A DNA stretch of 64,000 bases from Amycolatopsis nalaikhensis (lineage in GTDB: Bacteria > Actinomycetota > Actinomycetes > Mycobacteriales > Pseudonocardiaceae), in assembly GCF_030264295.1 (NCBI RefSeq), contig NZ_CP127173.1, forward strand, positions 2,673,501-2,737,500. The letters run 5' to 3'. Below the pieces are notes generated by a model. The model ran no database searches. It was given only the letters and a program-made list of their open reading frames with translations, and was not told where the DNA came from. Shown one piece after another: positions 28,840 to 37,271 of this stretch (within the stretch, counting starts at the first letter, position 1; each line of letters starts with the position of its first letter). The position numbers and the translations under genes were made by a program.

Positions 28840-29156
28840 TCAGGCTTTGTCGAGGAATCCCCGGACGGCGCCGAGCACTTGGTCGGCGTCACTGGCGGCA
28901 CCGCAGTGGAGTTCGAGTTCCTCGGCCGCGCCCGAGCGCTTGACCTTGAGGGAAACGCGGGCTTCGCGGCACCGCCGCAGCCACGCGAAGAGCGAGCGGC
29001 AGAAGACGCCGGCGGAGTTGCTGGTGACGCCGACGACGACGGCGTCGAAAAGCTGGACGCGGCCGCGGAGTTCGTCTTCTCCGCGCAGCCAGGCGGCGAG
29101 CTCGGGAGCTCGCCGTCGGAGTCTGGCACGGTGATCGCGACGATCCCAGCCGTCAC
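28840..29156 (-). pseudogene. EACC1-like small protein gene with an apparent frameshift
   Basis: From GTG at 29156 the minus strand reads VTAGIVAITVPDSDGEL in one frame. The remainder of a good protein continues in another frame: PELAAWLRGEDELRGRV at about 29110, then a hydrophobic strand, SLFAWLRRCREARVSLKVK and a C-terminal helix, ending at 28840. Joined, they give an about 105-residue protein with the shape of effector-associated constant component 1 (a beta strand, then xxELxxWLRxExELRGRV). The switch needs one indel near 29105-29115. The second frame has no good start of its own. It may be a real lesion or a sequencing error. EACC1 proteins belong to conflict-type NTPase and protease systems, but no such effector is adjacent. 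Family assignment is from remembered consensus. Confidence 0.55.
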
Positions 29157-29255
29157 CCGTTCTCCCTTCGCCCGGAACCGGAGAGACCCGAACCTTAGTC
29201 GGCCGGACGGTCTCGCTGGAAGGCCGGTACGGGAATTGAATTCTGCAAATTGCAG

Positions 29256-29897
29256 TCAGGAGCGACGGCGCACGAGTCCCGACACGGCGAAGTAGCTCGC
29301 GGCCAGCACGATCACGGACGTCACGAGCGCCAGCGCCAGCGGGCCGCCGACCGGTTCGTCGTCGGTCAGCGCGTGCAGCAGCGGGTGGACCAGCGGGATC
29401 TTCGCCAGCAGCACGACGATCAGGGCGACCACGGCGGCGAGCACCGTCCAGCCGATCCGGTGCACCAGCAGCCGCGAGCACGGCAGCGCGATCGCGATCC
29501 CCACCAGCGCGCACGCGAGGTGGGCGAGCAGGCCGATGCCCAGCGCCGCGGGTTGGACCTTCAACGACTTGAGCGCCGACCACGCCTCGGTGATCACCGT
29601 CAGCACGGCCGAACAGACCAGCACGGTGCAGATCGCCCCGGTGATCATCCGTCGCCACTGGCGGGCGTGGCTCAACGTCACCAGGCGCTGCACCGGGTCC
29701 TCGATGTCGAGCAGCGCGATCGTCAGCCAGCACGACACGACGAGCAAACCGCCCGCACTCACGCCGAACAGGGGCAGCGGCGGCGAGTTCGGGTCGGCGT
29801 AGAGGATCACGCACAGCGCGAGGTACGCCAGCAACGCCGGGAGGTACCGCTGCGAATGGCCGAGCAGCGCCAGGTAGTAGCGCGTCAGGGCGAGCAC
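29256..29897 (-). CDS. Multi-spanning membrane protein, likely permease partner of the adjacent ATPase
   Basis: A 213-residue protein with about six membrane segments and short loops (for example YLPALLAYLALCVILYA, GLLVVSCWLTIALLDI, TVLAAVVALIVVLLA and ALVTSVIVLAASYFAV). It has no motif I can name. GTG at 29897 follows GGAGG seven bases upstream and lies inside the end of the ABC ATPase gene (13-base overlap), so it is co-translated and is most likely the membrane half of that exporter. The segment ITGAICTVLVCSAVLTVI resembles ABC-2-type permeases only loosely. Confidence 0.78.
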   Translation of the reverse strand: MLALTRYYLALLGHSQRYLPALLAYLALCVILYADPNSPPLPLFGVSAGGLLVVSCWLTIALLDIEDPVQRLVTLSHARQWRRMITGAICTVLVCSAVLTVITEAWSALKSLKVQPAALGIGLLAHLACALVGIAIALPCSRLLVHRIGWTVLAAVVALIVVLLAKIPLVHPLLHALTDDEPVGGPLALALVTSVIVLAASYFAVSGLVRRRS

Positions 29898-30676
29898 GGC
29901 GCCACCTCCCTCACGGACCAGCCGTCCTTCAACGCCCGCAGCAGAACCGCGTCCACGCTGGCGACCTCGACGGTGAGCACCACGTGCGCGCCTTCGACGA
30001 CCGCGTGCCGCACGCCGGGCTCGTCCGCCCAGTCGGTGCTGCGGCCGCGCAGGACGATCCGCGTGGTCGGCTCGGCGCTTTCGGCCGTCAGCTGTCCATC
30101 GTTCATCAGGTGGACGACGTCGGCGTGGTCGTGCACCACCTGCGGCCGGTGGTCGGTGAACACGACGCTCGCCCCGCGCGCCCGCGTCTCGGCGACGAGC
30201 TCGCCGAGGATCGCGTGCGTCCCGACGTCGAGGCCGGACCACGGCTCGTCGAGGATCAGCAGATCGGGCCGCACCATGACGGCCTGCGCCAGCCCCACTT
30301 TCTGCGCGTTGCCCTTGGACAACGTCCGCAGCGGCGCGGTCGGGCCGCCGACCAGCGCGAGCCGCTCGAGCAGCGGGTCGATCACCGAAAGGTCGGTCAG
30401 CCCGCGGATGCGCGCCATGTGCCGCAGGTACGCGCGGGCTCCCATGCGCTGGCCCGCCGGGAAGCGGTCCGGGAGGTAGCCGATGCGCGGGGTGCCGGCG
30501 ACGGTGCCGGTGGTCGGCTGCGAGACGCCGGCCATGATCCGCAGCAGCGTCGACTTGCCGGAGCCGTTGCTGCCGAGGACGCCGACGACGTGCCCGGGCT
30601 CGACGCTCAGGTCGACGTCGCGGAGGACGAAGTCACCACGCCCGTACCGCTTGCCGACCCCCGCCAGCCGGATCAC
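29885..30676 (-). CDS. ABC transporter ATPase
   Basis: A 263-residue ATPase with Walker A LGSNGSGKSTLL, signature TLSKGNAQKVGLAQAV (LSKGN in place of LSGGQ) and Walker B LLILDEPWSGLDVG. The SKGN-type signature and the C-terminal extension are typical of drug or ABC-2 export ATPases. Its GTG start overlaps the trpG stop by four bases (GTGA). It likely forms an exporter with the following membrane protein. Substrate unknown. Confidence 0.9.
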   Translation of the reverse strand: MIRLAGVGKRYGRGDFVLRDVDLSVEPGHVVGVLGSNGSGKSTLLRIMAGVSQPTTGTVAGTPRIGYLPDRFPAGQRMGARAYLRHMARIRGLTDLSVIDPLLERLALVGGPTAPLRTLSKGNAQKVGLAQAVMVRPDLLILDEPWSGLDVGTHAILGELVAETRARGASVVFTDHRPQVVHDHADVVHLMNDGQLTAESAEPTTRIVLRGRSTDWADEPGVRHAVVEGAHVVLTVEVASVDAVLLRALKDGWSVREVAPCSP

Positions 30677-31317
30677 GCAACAGCGGCCTTCTGCAGTGCC
30701 TTGGTCGCCCGCTCCAGCTCGTCGACGCGGGCCGGGTCCACCGGGTGGCCCGCCGCGGCCAGCCAGTTCGCCAGCATCCGGTGGCCGCCTTCGGTGAGCA
30801 CCGACTCGGGGTGGAACTGGACGCCTTCCAGCGGCAGCTCGCGGTGGCGCATGCCCATCACGATGCCGGACTCGGTGCGGCCGGTGACCTCGAAGACCTC
30901 TTCCGGAATGGTCTCCGGCAGGACGGTCAGGGAGTGGTACCGGGTGGCCGTGAACTCCTCGGGGAGGTCCTTGAGGACGCCGGCGCCGGTGTGGCGCACC
31001 TGGCTCGTCTTGCCGTGCAGCAGCTCGGGCGCGCGGTCGACGGTCGCGCCGTAGACGACGCCCAGTGCCTGGTGGCCGAGGCAGACGCCGAGCATCGGGG
31101 TGCGCGTCTCGGCGCACTTGCGGATGACGTCCATGCTCTGACCAGCGCGTTCGGGGGTGCCGGGGCCGGGCGAGACGAGCACGGCGTCGAACTCGGGCAC
31201 GCGGTCGAGGTCCACGACGTCATTGCGCCAGACCGTGCAGTCGGCGCCGAGCTGGGCCAGGTACTGGACCAGGTTGTAGACGAAGCTGTCGTAGTTGTCG
31301 ACGACGAGAACGCGCAT
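30673..31317 (-). CDS. trpG: TrpG/PabA: glutamine amidotransferase subunit
   Basis: A 214-residue class I glutaminase that supplies ammonia to anthranilate synthase or aminodeoxychorismate synthase. The nucleophile is in GVCLGHQALG and the His-Glu pair in GVQFHPESVL; VLVSPGPGTPERAG is the oxyanion loop. The ATG at 31317 begins MRVLVVDNYDSFVYNLVQY, the standard N-terminus. In M. tuberculosis trpG sits next to pknB, and this is the same neighbourhood. In many actinomycetes this subunit serves both tryptophan and folate pathways; which applies is not visible. Confidence 0.94.
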   Translation of the reverse strand: MRVLVVDNYDSFVYNLVQYLAQLGADCTVWRNDVVDLDRVPEFDAVLVSPGPGTPERAGQSMDVIRKCAETRTPMLGVCLGHQALGVVYGATVDRAPELLHGKTSQVRHTGAGVLKDLPEEFTATRYHSLTVLPETIPEEVFEVTGRTESGIVMGMRHRELPLEGVQFHPESVLTEGGHRMLANWLAAAGHPVDPARVDELERATKALQKAAVA

Positions 31318-31373
31318 GGGGCCGAGCTTACCGGCTCCCACCTGGTGGACCGTACGCCAAATCACATTTCTGG

Positions 31374-31392
31374 TTAGGTGAGCCTAACTTAC
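31374..31392. promoter_or_regulatory. Iron box (IdeR/DmdR-type operator) before the ferredoxin reductase gene
   Basis: TTAGGTGAGCCTAACTTAC matches the 19-base IdeR consensus TTAGGTTAGGCTAACCTAA at 15 of 19 positions, including the TTAGGT half and the central CTAAC. It lies 11 to 29 bases before the GTG at 31403 and overlaps the place where the promoter should be. It predicts repression of the downstream gene when iron is abundant. It also lies 57 bases upstream of the divergent trpG start. Confidence 0.75.
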
Positions 31393-31402
31393 CGTGGAGG
31401 GT

Positions 31403-32750
31403 GTGAGCCGATCTCTTCGCGTGGCCGTGGTGGGCGCTGGTCCTGCCGGCATCTACGCCGCCGACATCCTGGACAAGTCCGACGCCGACGTCACGATTGA
31501 CCTGTTCGAGCGCATGCCCGCGCCGTTCGGGCTGATCCGCTACGGCGTCGCGCCCGACCACCCGCGCATCAAGGGCATCGTGACGGCGCTCGAGAAGGTG
31601 CTGGCGAAGCCGAACATCCGGCTGCTGGGCAACATCGACTACGGCACCGACATCAAGCTCGACGAGCTGCGCGAGTTCTACGACGCGGTGATCTTCTCGA
31701 CGGGCGCGTCCGCCGACCGCGCGCTCGACATCCCGGGCATCGACCTGGACGGCAGCTACGGCGCCGCGGACTTCGTGTCCTGGTACGACGGCCACCCGGA
31801 CGTGCCGCGCGAGTGGCCGCTGACCGCCACCTCGGTCGCGGTCCTCGGCGTCGGGAACGTCGCGCTCGACGTGGCCCGCATCCTGGCGAAGACGGCGGAC
31901 GAGCTGCTGACGACGGACATCCCGGACAACGTCTACCAGGGGCTGAAGTCCAGCCCGGTGACCGACGTGCACGTGTTCGGCCGCCGCGGGCCGGCGCAGG
32001 CCAAGTTCACGCCGTTGGAGCTGCGCGAGCTTCGACCACTCGCCGAACGTCGAGGTCATCGTGTACCCCGAGGACATCGAGTTCGACGAGGGCAGCGTCG
32101 CGGCGCTGCGGGCGTCGAAGCAGATCGACATGGTCGTGAAGACGTTGCAGGAGTGGGCGATCCGCGACCAGGGCACCCGCCCGAAGCGGCTCCACCTGCA
32201 CTTCTTCCACTCGCCGTCGGAGGTCCTGGGCGAAGACGGCCGGGTGACCGGCCTGCGCACCGAGCGGACCGAGCTGACCGGCGACGGCACCGTTCGCGGC
32301 ACCGGCGAGTTCCACGACTGGGACGTCCAGGCGGTGTACCGCGCGGTGGGCTACCTGTCCTCGCACCTGGCGGAGATCCCGTTCGACCACGCCGCCGGGG
32401 TGGTGCCGAACGAGGCGGGCCGCGTGCTCGACCTCGACGAGAACCAGCTGCCCGGGGTGTACGTGACCGGGTGGATCAAGCGCGGCCCGGTCGGGCTCAT
32501 CGGCCACACGAAGGGCGACGCGGCGGAGACGATCGCGAGCCTGCTGGCCGACGCCGAGACGCTCACCCCGCCGAAGTACGCGTCGCCGGATGCGATCCTC
32601 GAGTTCCTGGCCGCGCGCGGGATCCCGTTCACGACGTGGGAAGGCTGGGGTCGCCTCGACGCCCACGAGAAGGCGCTGGGTTCGGCCGCGGGACGCGAGC
32701 GGATCAAGGTCGTGGAGCGCGACGAGATGACCCGGGTCTCGCGCGGCTAA
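31403..32750 (+). pseudogene. FprA-like ferredoxin/adrenodoxin-type NADP reductase with a frameshift
   Basis: The reading frame is split. The first part (31403 to about 32030) has the FAD motif VAVVGAGPAGIYAA and PFGLIRYGVAPDHPRIK, then the NADP site GVGNVALDVARIL and HVFGRRGPAQAKFTPLELREL. The rest continues one frame over from about 32033 (DHSPNVEVIVYPEDIEFDEG) to 32750 with RAVGYLS, VYVTGWIKRGPVGLIGHTKGDAAETI. One extra T at 32031-32032 explains it: CTTCGAC where CTCGAC would restore a complete 448-residue enzyme. Everything else is well conserved, so the lesion is recent or a sequence error. FprA passes electrons between NADPH and ferredoxins, including those of P450s. The GTG start is at 31403; a second GTG nine bases earlier is possible. 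Confidence 0.88.
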
Positions 32751-33409
32751 GCCGCACCGAGATAAGCGAGTACGGCCAGCACACGGCGGTTCGTGTCGTC
32801 CGAAGCGGTGATGTCCAGCTTCGCGAAGATGTTCGCCGTGTGCTTGCCGACCGCGCCTTCGCTGAAGTGCAGCCGGGACGCGATCGCCGCGTTCGAGCAG
32901 CCCTCCGCCATCAGCGACAGCACTTCGCGCTCGCGAGGCGTCAACGCCGACAGCGGGTCGGAAGCGTTGCCCGCCACCAGTTTCGCGATCACCTCGGGAT
33001 CCATCACCGTGCCGCCCGCGGCGACCCGGCGGACCGCGTCGATGAACTGCTCCGCGTTGAACACCCGGTCCTTGAGCAGGTAGCCGATCGCGCCGGTGCC
33101 GTCGGCCAGCAGCTCGCGCGCGTACAGCTGCTCGACGTGCTGGGACAGCACCAGGATCGGCAGCCCCGGTGTTTCGCGGCGGGCCGCCAGTGCGACCTGC
33201 AGTCCCTCGTCCGTGTGCGTCGGCGGCATTCGGACGTCCACAATGGACACGTCGGGCCGCAGCGTGCGCAACGCGGCAGCCAGTTCCGGGCCGCTGCCGA
33301 CCGCCGCGACGACGTCGAACCCGTGCGCCGCCAGCAGGTGCGTCAAGCCGTCTCGGAGGAGGTACTGGTCTTCGGCGACGACGGCGGTGGTGGGGAGTCG
33401 AGCTGACAC
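32747..33409 (-). CDS. LuxR-family response regulator
   Basis: A 220-residue NarL/LuxR-type regulator. The receiver domain (about 6-125) has the phospho-acceptor Asp58 in VSIVDVRMPP and the Lys of the LLKDR motif. The C-terminal HTH (about 150-212) reads LTPREREVLSLMAEGCSNAAIASRLHFSEGAVGKHTANIFAKL. GTG at 33409 follows GGAG five bases upstream and lies within the end of the sensor kinase gene (67-base overlap), so the pair is co-translated. Confidence 0.94.
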   Translation of the reverse strand: MSARLPTTAVVAEDQYLLRDGLTHLLAAHGFDVVAAVGSGPELAAALRTLRPDVSIVDVRMPPTHTDEGLQVALAARRETPGLPILVLSQHVEQLYARELLADGTGAIGYLLKDRVFNAEQFIDAVRRVAAGGTVMDPEVIAKLVAGNASDPLSALTPREREVLSLMAEGCSNAAIASRLHFSEGAVGKHTANIFAKLDITASDDTNRRVLAVLAYLGAA

Positions 33410-35172
33410 GGGATCTCCAGGGTCGCCTTCGTCGGGCCGCCGATCGGGCTGGTCAGCGTCAACTTACCGTCGAACCCGCCCAGCCTGCGCTCGATCCCGC
33501 GCAGCCCCGACCCGCCGGCCGGGTTCGCGCCGCCCGGGCCGTCGTCGGACACCGTCGCCGTCAGGAGGTCGTCGGCGAAGGAGAGTTCGATCGACGCTCG
33601 CCGCGCGCCGTGCTTGGCCGCGTTGCCCAGCAGTTCCGACACCGCGAAGTACGCGCACGCCTCCACCGGTTCCTCGACGCGCCCCGGCAGCGAGCCGGTG
33701 ACCTGCGTCTTCAGCGGGCTGTCCAGCGCCATCGCGCGCACGGCGTCCAGCAGCCCGCGCTCGGACAGCACCGGCGGGTGGATGCCGCGGATCAGCACCC
33801 GCAGCTCGGTGAGCGCCTCCGACGACGCCGCCCGCAGCTCGGCCGCGAGCCGTTTCGCCGCCGCCGGGTCCGTGTCCACCAGCGCCTCGACCGCGCCGAG
33901 CTTCATCCCCATCGCGACCAGCCGCGACTGGATGCCGTCGTGCAGGTCGCGTTCGATCCGGCGCAGCTCCGCCGCCTGCGTCACCGTGACGTCCGTGCGG
34001 GTCTGCTTCAGCCGCTCGACGCGCTGGGCGAGCCGCGACGACTCCGTCGGCCCCAGCCACACGCGGGCGAACCGGGCCTGCTGGCGGGCCAGCCACGGCG
34101 TCGGCGCCAAGCCCGCAACGAACATCGCCAGGATCAGCGGCGTCTGCGCGAGCGCACCGAGGTGCGTCGACACCGACGGCAGGAAGAGCCACTCGACCGG
34201 CGACGACACGAACGGCCGCCACACCCACAGCGTCAGCACGCCGACGAGACCCCAGCCCAGCAACGCGACCGTCGGCAGCACCAAAGCCAGCGACACCAGC
34301 GGGATCAGGCCGCCGCCCGCCAGGTCGCGCCAGGTGGCCCGGTCGCGCAGGACCCACCGCGTGCGGGCCTGCTGCACCGGCCAGAACGGCTCTTCGTACA
34401 GCTGCTTGCCGACCTGGTAGAGCCCGTCTGGCCGAGGCACCGGCAACCCAGGTGGCGGCAGGTACGGCCGCGCGATCCGCACGCCCGTCCAGTTGCCGAC
34501 CTCGCGGCGCAGAGTGTCCGTGATCGTCCGGCTCCACAGCACGACCGGGGCCGCGACCGGCACGGCACCGACGATGACGACCAGCTGCCACACCGAAAAG
34601 ACGAACTGCACCACCGAAAGCGCGAGGATGCCGAGCTGGTGGCCGAGCGATTCGAGGTGCCGGTGCAGCCACCGCTTGCGGCTCTCGTCGACCGGCGGGC
34701 GCGGGCCGAGGAACCAGCGCGTCCACCGGCCGTAGCCGCGCAGCACCGACGGGCCGCCGAGCAGCACGGCGACCGGCAGCAGCAGCGTCACCAGCGGGTT
34801 CACCAGCTGCCAGCCGAATTCGCGTTCCGCCGCCGGGTCTTCCAGCGCCCAGGTGAGCCGGCGCTGCCAGCGGATCCAGAACGCCCGCTTGTAGAGCGTG
34901 TTGCCGTCGCGGTACCAGCCGTCGCGCTCGCGCACCGGCTCCGGCGGCTCGGGCTGGTACGGCGCCGCGATTTCGACGTCGCACCAGCGCGCGGCCAGCA
35001 CGCGCGCCCGCGCCGACCGGCCGCGCGCCCATTCGACGGCGGGTCCGAGGAAGAAGACCAGCCCGCCGCACAGCAGCGCGAACGCGACCAGCTCGACCAA
35101 GACGTCGAACCAGCTGAGCAACGCGAACGCGGCCAGCGCCAGCGCCCGGCCCAGTGCCCGCAGGTACGTCAT
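33343..35172 (-). CDS. Membrane sensor histidine kinase with duplicated sensor module
   Basis: A 609-residue NarL-type kinase. Its N-terminal part has several membrane segments in two similar halves: each has a DGxY-xxGxxLY motif, a Trp/Arg-rich stretch, then hydrophobic helices (about 85-155 and 245-310). The HisKA_3 helix has His411 in RRIERDLHDG and the HATPase has ELLGNAAKHGA and VSDDGPGGANP with GLRGIERR. GGAGG precedes the ATG. It is divergent from an ABC exporter pair at 35342, the common arrangement in which a two-component system controls its adjacent exporter. Confidence 0.92.
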   Translation of the reverse strand: MTYLRALGRALALAAFALLSWFDVLVELVAFALLCGGLVFFLGPAVEWARGRSARARVLAARWCDVEIAAPYQPEPPEPVRERDGWYRDGNTLYKRAFWIRWQRRLTWALEDPAAEREFGWQLVNPLVTLLLPVAVLLGGPSVLRGYGRWTRWFLGPRPPVDESRKRWLHRHLESLGHQLGILALSVVQFVFSVWQLVVIVGAVPVAAPVVLWSRTITDTLRREVGNWTGVRIARPYLPPPGLPVPRPDGLYQVGKQLYEEPFWPVQQARTRWVLRDRATWRDLAGGGLIPLVSLALVLPTVALLGWGLVGVLTLWVWRPFVSSPVEWLFLPSVSTHLGALAQTPLILAMFVAGLAPTPWLARQQARFARVWLGPTESSRLAQRVERLKQTRTDVTVTQAAELRRIERDLHDGIQSRLVAMGMKLGAVEALVDTDPAAAKRLAAELRAASSEALTELRVLIRGIHPPVLSERGLLDAVRAMALDSPLKTQVTGSLPGRVEEPVEACAYFAVSELLGNAAKHGARRASIELSFADDLLTATVSDDGPGGANPAGGSGLRGIERRLGGFDGKLTLTSPIGGPTKATLEIPCQLDSPPPPSSPKTSTSSETA

Positions 35173-35328
35173 CCGGCACCTCCTTCCCCCGAGATCTTCG
35201 CCGGACGACCGGCGGCCGCGCACTGCCCGAAGCTCCCCGAACGGGGTGGGCCCAGCCCCACCCCCGCGTCAGCAAAACCCTACTTGAGCTGGGGATTCAG
35301 CGTCATTACGCGAGCGGGCGCCGCTTCG

Positions 35329-35334
35329 TAGTTT
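35329..35334 (+). promoter_or_regulatory. Leaderless -10 element of the ABC exporter operon
   Basis: TAGTTT is followed by exactly seven bases and then the ATG at 35342, without a ribosome site. A weak -35-like TTACGC lies 17 bases upstream. Consistent with leaderless transcription starting at the ATG. Confidence 0.55.
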
Positions 35335-35341
35335 CGAAGCC

Positions 35342-36055
35342 ATGCCACTCATCGAAGTCACCGACCTCCGCAAGCGCTACGGCACCCGGGTCGCGGTCGA
35401 CGGCGTTTCGTTCACCGTCGAGCGCGGCGAAATCTTCGGCATCCTCGGCACGAACGGCGCCGGGAAGACCACCACCGTCGAATGCCTCCAGGGCCTCCGC
35501 CGCGCCGACGGCGGCACGATCTCCGTGCTCGGCCTCGACCCCGCGACCGACCGCGCGGCGCTCACCCGCCGCGTCGGCGTCCAGCTCCAGGAGAGCGCGC
35601 TGCCCGCGAAGCTGCGGGTGCGCGAGGCGCTGGAGCTGTTCGCCTCCTTCTACCCGGACCCCGCGGACATCGACGTCCTGCTCGACCAGCTCGACCTGCG
35701 CGACCACGCCCGCAGCGCCTTCGGGAAGCTCTCCGGCGGCCAGAAGCAGCGCGTGTCGATCGCGCTCGCCTTGGTGGGCCAGCCCGATCTGGCCATCCTC
35801 GACGAGCTGACCACCGGCCTCGACCCGCACGCCCGCCGCGAAACGTGGCGGCTCGTCGAGGGCGTGCGCGCTACCGGCGTCACGGTCCTGCTCGTCACCC
35901 ACTTCATGGACGAGGCCGAGCGGCTCTGCGACCGCGTCGCGATCTTCGACGCCGGGCGCGTGGTCGCCACCGGCACCCCGGCCGAACTCCGCCGATCCGC
36001 CAACGCGTCCACTTTGGACGACGCGTTCGTCTCGCTGACCAGGAGCGCACTGTGA
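35342..36055 (+). CDS. ABC exporter ATPase (drug/bacteriocin type)
   Basis: A 237-residue ATPase with Walker A LGTNGAGKTTTVE, signature KLSGGQKQRVSIALAL and Walker B LAILDELTTGLDPHARR. The Walker B carries ELTT where EPTT is usual, a small substitution seen in some export ATPases. H-loop LVTHFMDEAERL is intact. It overlaps the permease gene by four bases (GTGA) and faces the sensor kinase gene. Confidence 0.93.
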   Translation: MPLIEVTDLRKRYGTRVAVDGVSFTVERGEIFGILGTNGAGKTTTVECLQGLRRADGGTISVLGLDPATDRAALTRRVGVQLQESALPAKLRVREALELFASFYPDPADIDVLLDQLDLRDHARSAFGKLSGGQKQRVSIALALVGQPDLAILDELTTGLDPHARRETWRLVEGVRATGVTVLLVTHFMDEAERLCDRVAIFDAGRVVATGTPAELRRSANASTLDDAFVSLTRSAL

Positions 36056-36786
36056 ACACCTTCGCCAAGATCACCGCCACCGAAACGAAGCTCTTCCTCC
36101 GTTCGCCGTTCATGGCGGTCGCGGGCATCCTGCTGCCGTCGGTCCTGCTGCTTGCGATCGGGGCGATCCCGGGCATGACGAAGCCTAGCGACGCGGCGGG
36201 CGGCTACCGGTTCATCGACGCGTGGGTGCCGTCGCTGATCGTCGTCAGCCTCGCGATGCTGGCCCTGCAGTCGATCCCGGCGGCCGTCGCCACCTACCGC
36301 GAGCAGGGCGTGCTGCGGCGGCTCGCGACGACGCCGGTGCACCCGGCGAACCTGCTGGGCGCGCAGCTGCTGATCCACGTCGTCGTCTCGCTGGCGGGCA
36401 TCGCGCTCGTGCTCGGGCTGGCCAACGCCGTCTACGACGTCCCGATGCCGAAGCACCCGCTGTCGTTCGCCGCGACGCTGCTGCTCGGCGTGGTCTCGAC
36501 CTTCGCGCTGGGCCTGATCGCGGCCGCCGTCGCCCGGACGTCGAAGGCCGCCACCGGGGTCGCGATGGTCGCGTTCCTGCCGATCATGTTCTTCGGCGGC
36601 GTCTACCTGCCGCGACCGCTGCTGCCGGAGGTCGTCCGCCGGATCGGCGACTACGTGCCGCCGGGCTCGCAGCCGCTGCAGGACGCCTGGGTCGGCACCG
36701 GCGTGCAGCCCCTTCAGCTGGTGGTTTTGGCCGCGTTCGCCGTGATCGGCACGGCGCTGGCGGCGAAACTCTTCCGCTGGGAGTGA
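36052..36786 (+). CDS. ABC-2-type exporter permease
   Basis: A 244-residue membrane protein with six segments in the ABC-2 pattern: an N-terminal amphipathic helix, FMAVAGILLPSVLLLAIGA, then VPSLIVVSLAMLALQSIP, a cytosolic YREQGVLRRLATTPVHP motif and RIGDYVPPGSQPLQDAW near the end. The YREQGVLRRL coupling motif is typical. It begins at GTG, overlapping the ATPase stop. Probably a drug or lipid exporter regulated by the adjacent two-component system. Confidence 0.93.
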   Translation: MNTFAKITATETKLFLRSPFMAVAGILLPSVLLLAIGAIPGMTKPSDAAGGYRFIDAWVPSLIVVSLAMLALQSIPAAVATYREQGVLRRLATTPVHPANLLGAQLLIHVVVSLAGIALVLGLANAVYDVPMPKHPLSFAATLLLGVVSTFALGLIAAAVARTSKAATGVAMVAFLPIMFFGGVYLPRPLLPEVVRRIGDYVPPGSQPLQDAWVGTGVQPLQLVVLAAFAVIGTALAAKLFRWE

Positions 36787-36878
36787 TCCGCCAAAGTGGT
36801 GATGATCATCGTTTTCTCTTGTGGCCGGGCCACCCGGCAGGTAGCCAAGAGGGTGGCCCTGCTCAAACTGGAGGTTCG

Positions 36879-37271
36879 ATGTCCCTGGACGTGTCACCCG
36901 CGCTGCTGGAGAAGGCCGAGCGCGGGGAGGTCACCGACGCCGAGTTCGTCACCTGCGTCAAGGAATCCCTGCCGTACGCCTGGGAGGTCATCACCGGCGT
37001 CATCGCCGACGCCGGGGGCGCGGCGGACGGGTTCGCCGACAACGAGACGCCACCGCCGAGCGAGGCCGCCCGCGGGCAGCTGCTGCGGGCGCTGGCCTCG
37101 GACGCGATCCGCGGCGGCCTCGAGCGCCACTTCGGCGTCAAGCTGGCCTTCCAGAACTGCCACCGCGTCGCCGTCTTCAAGACGTCCGAAGTGGACGGTG
37201 ACCGCTACCGCGCGTTCGTCTCGCCGCGCGGCCAGCTGCTCAACCAGAGCCCGGAGCTGCGGGACTGCTAG
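36879..37271 (+). CDS. SCO5389-family conserved protein
   Basis: A 130-residue soluble protein of a family widely conserved in actinomycetes and known in Streptomyces as SCO5389. The family core is visible: SPALLEKAERGEV, SLPYAWEVI, ADNETPPPSEAARGQLLRALASDAIRGGLERHFGVKLAFQNCHRVAVF and the end RGQLLNQSPELRDC. No enzymatic motif is recognised. GGAGG lies four bases before the ATG. It ends 32 bases inside the convergent LLM oxidoreductase gene. Function unknown. Confidence 0.85.
   Translation: MSLDVSPALLEKAERGEVTDAEFVTCVKESLPYAWEVITGVIADAGGAADGFADNETPPPSEAARGQLLRALASDAIRGGLERHFGVKLAFQNCHRVAVFKTSEVDGDRYRAFVSPRGQLLNQSPELRDC

Noticed and set aside
29243..29255. CTGCAAATTGCAG palindrome just after the small permease gene
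   Set aside because: It is a 6+1+6 palindrome but lies directly beyond a stop codon and does not suit a promoter; it may be chance.
33169..35331. A 720-residue plus-strand open frame
   Set aside because: Antisense to the sensor kinase; Arg/Pro-rich with no domains.
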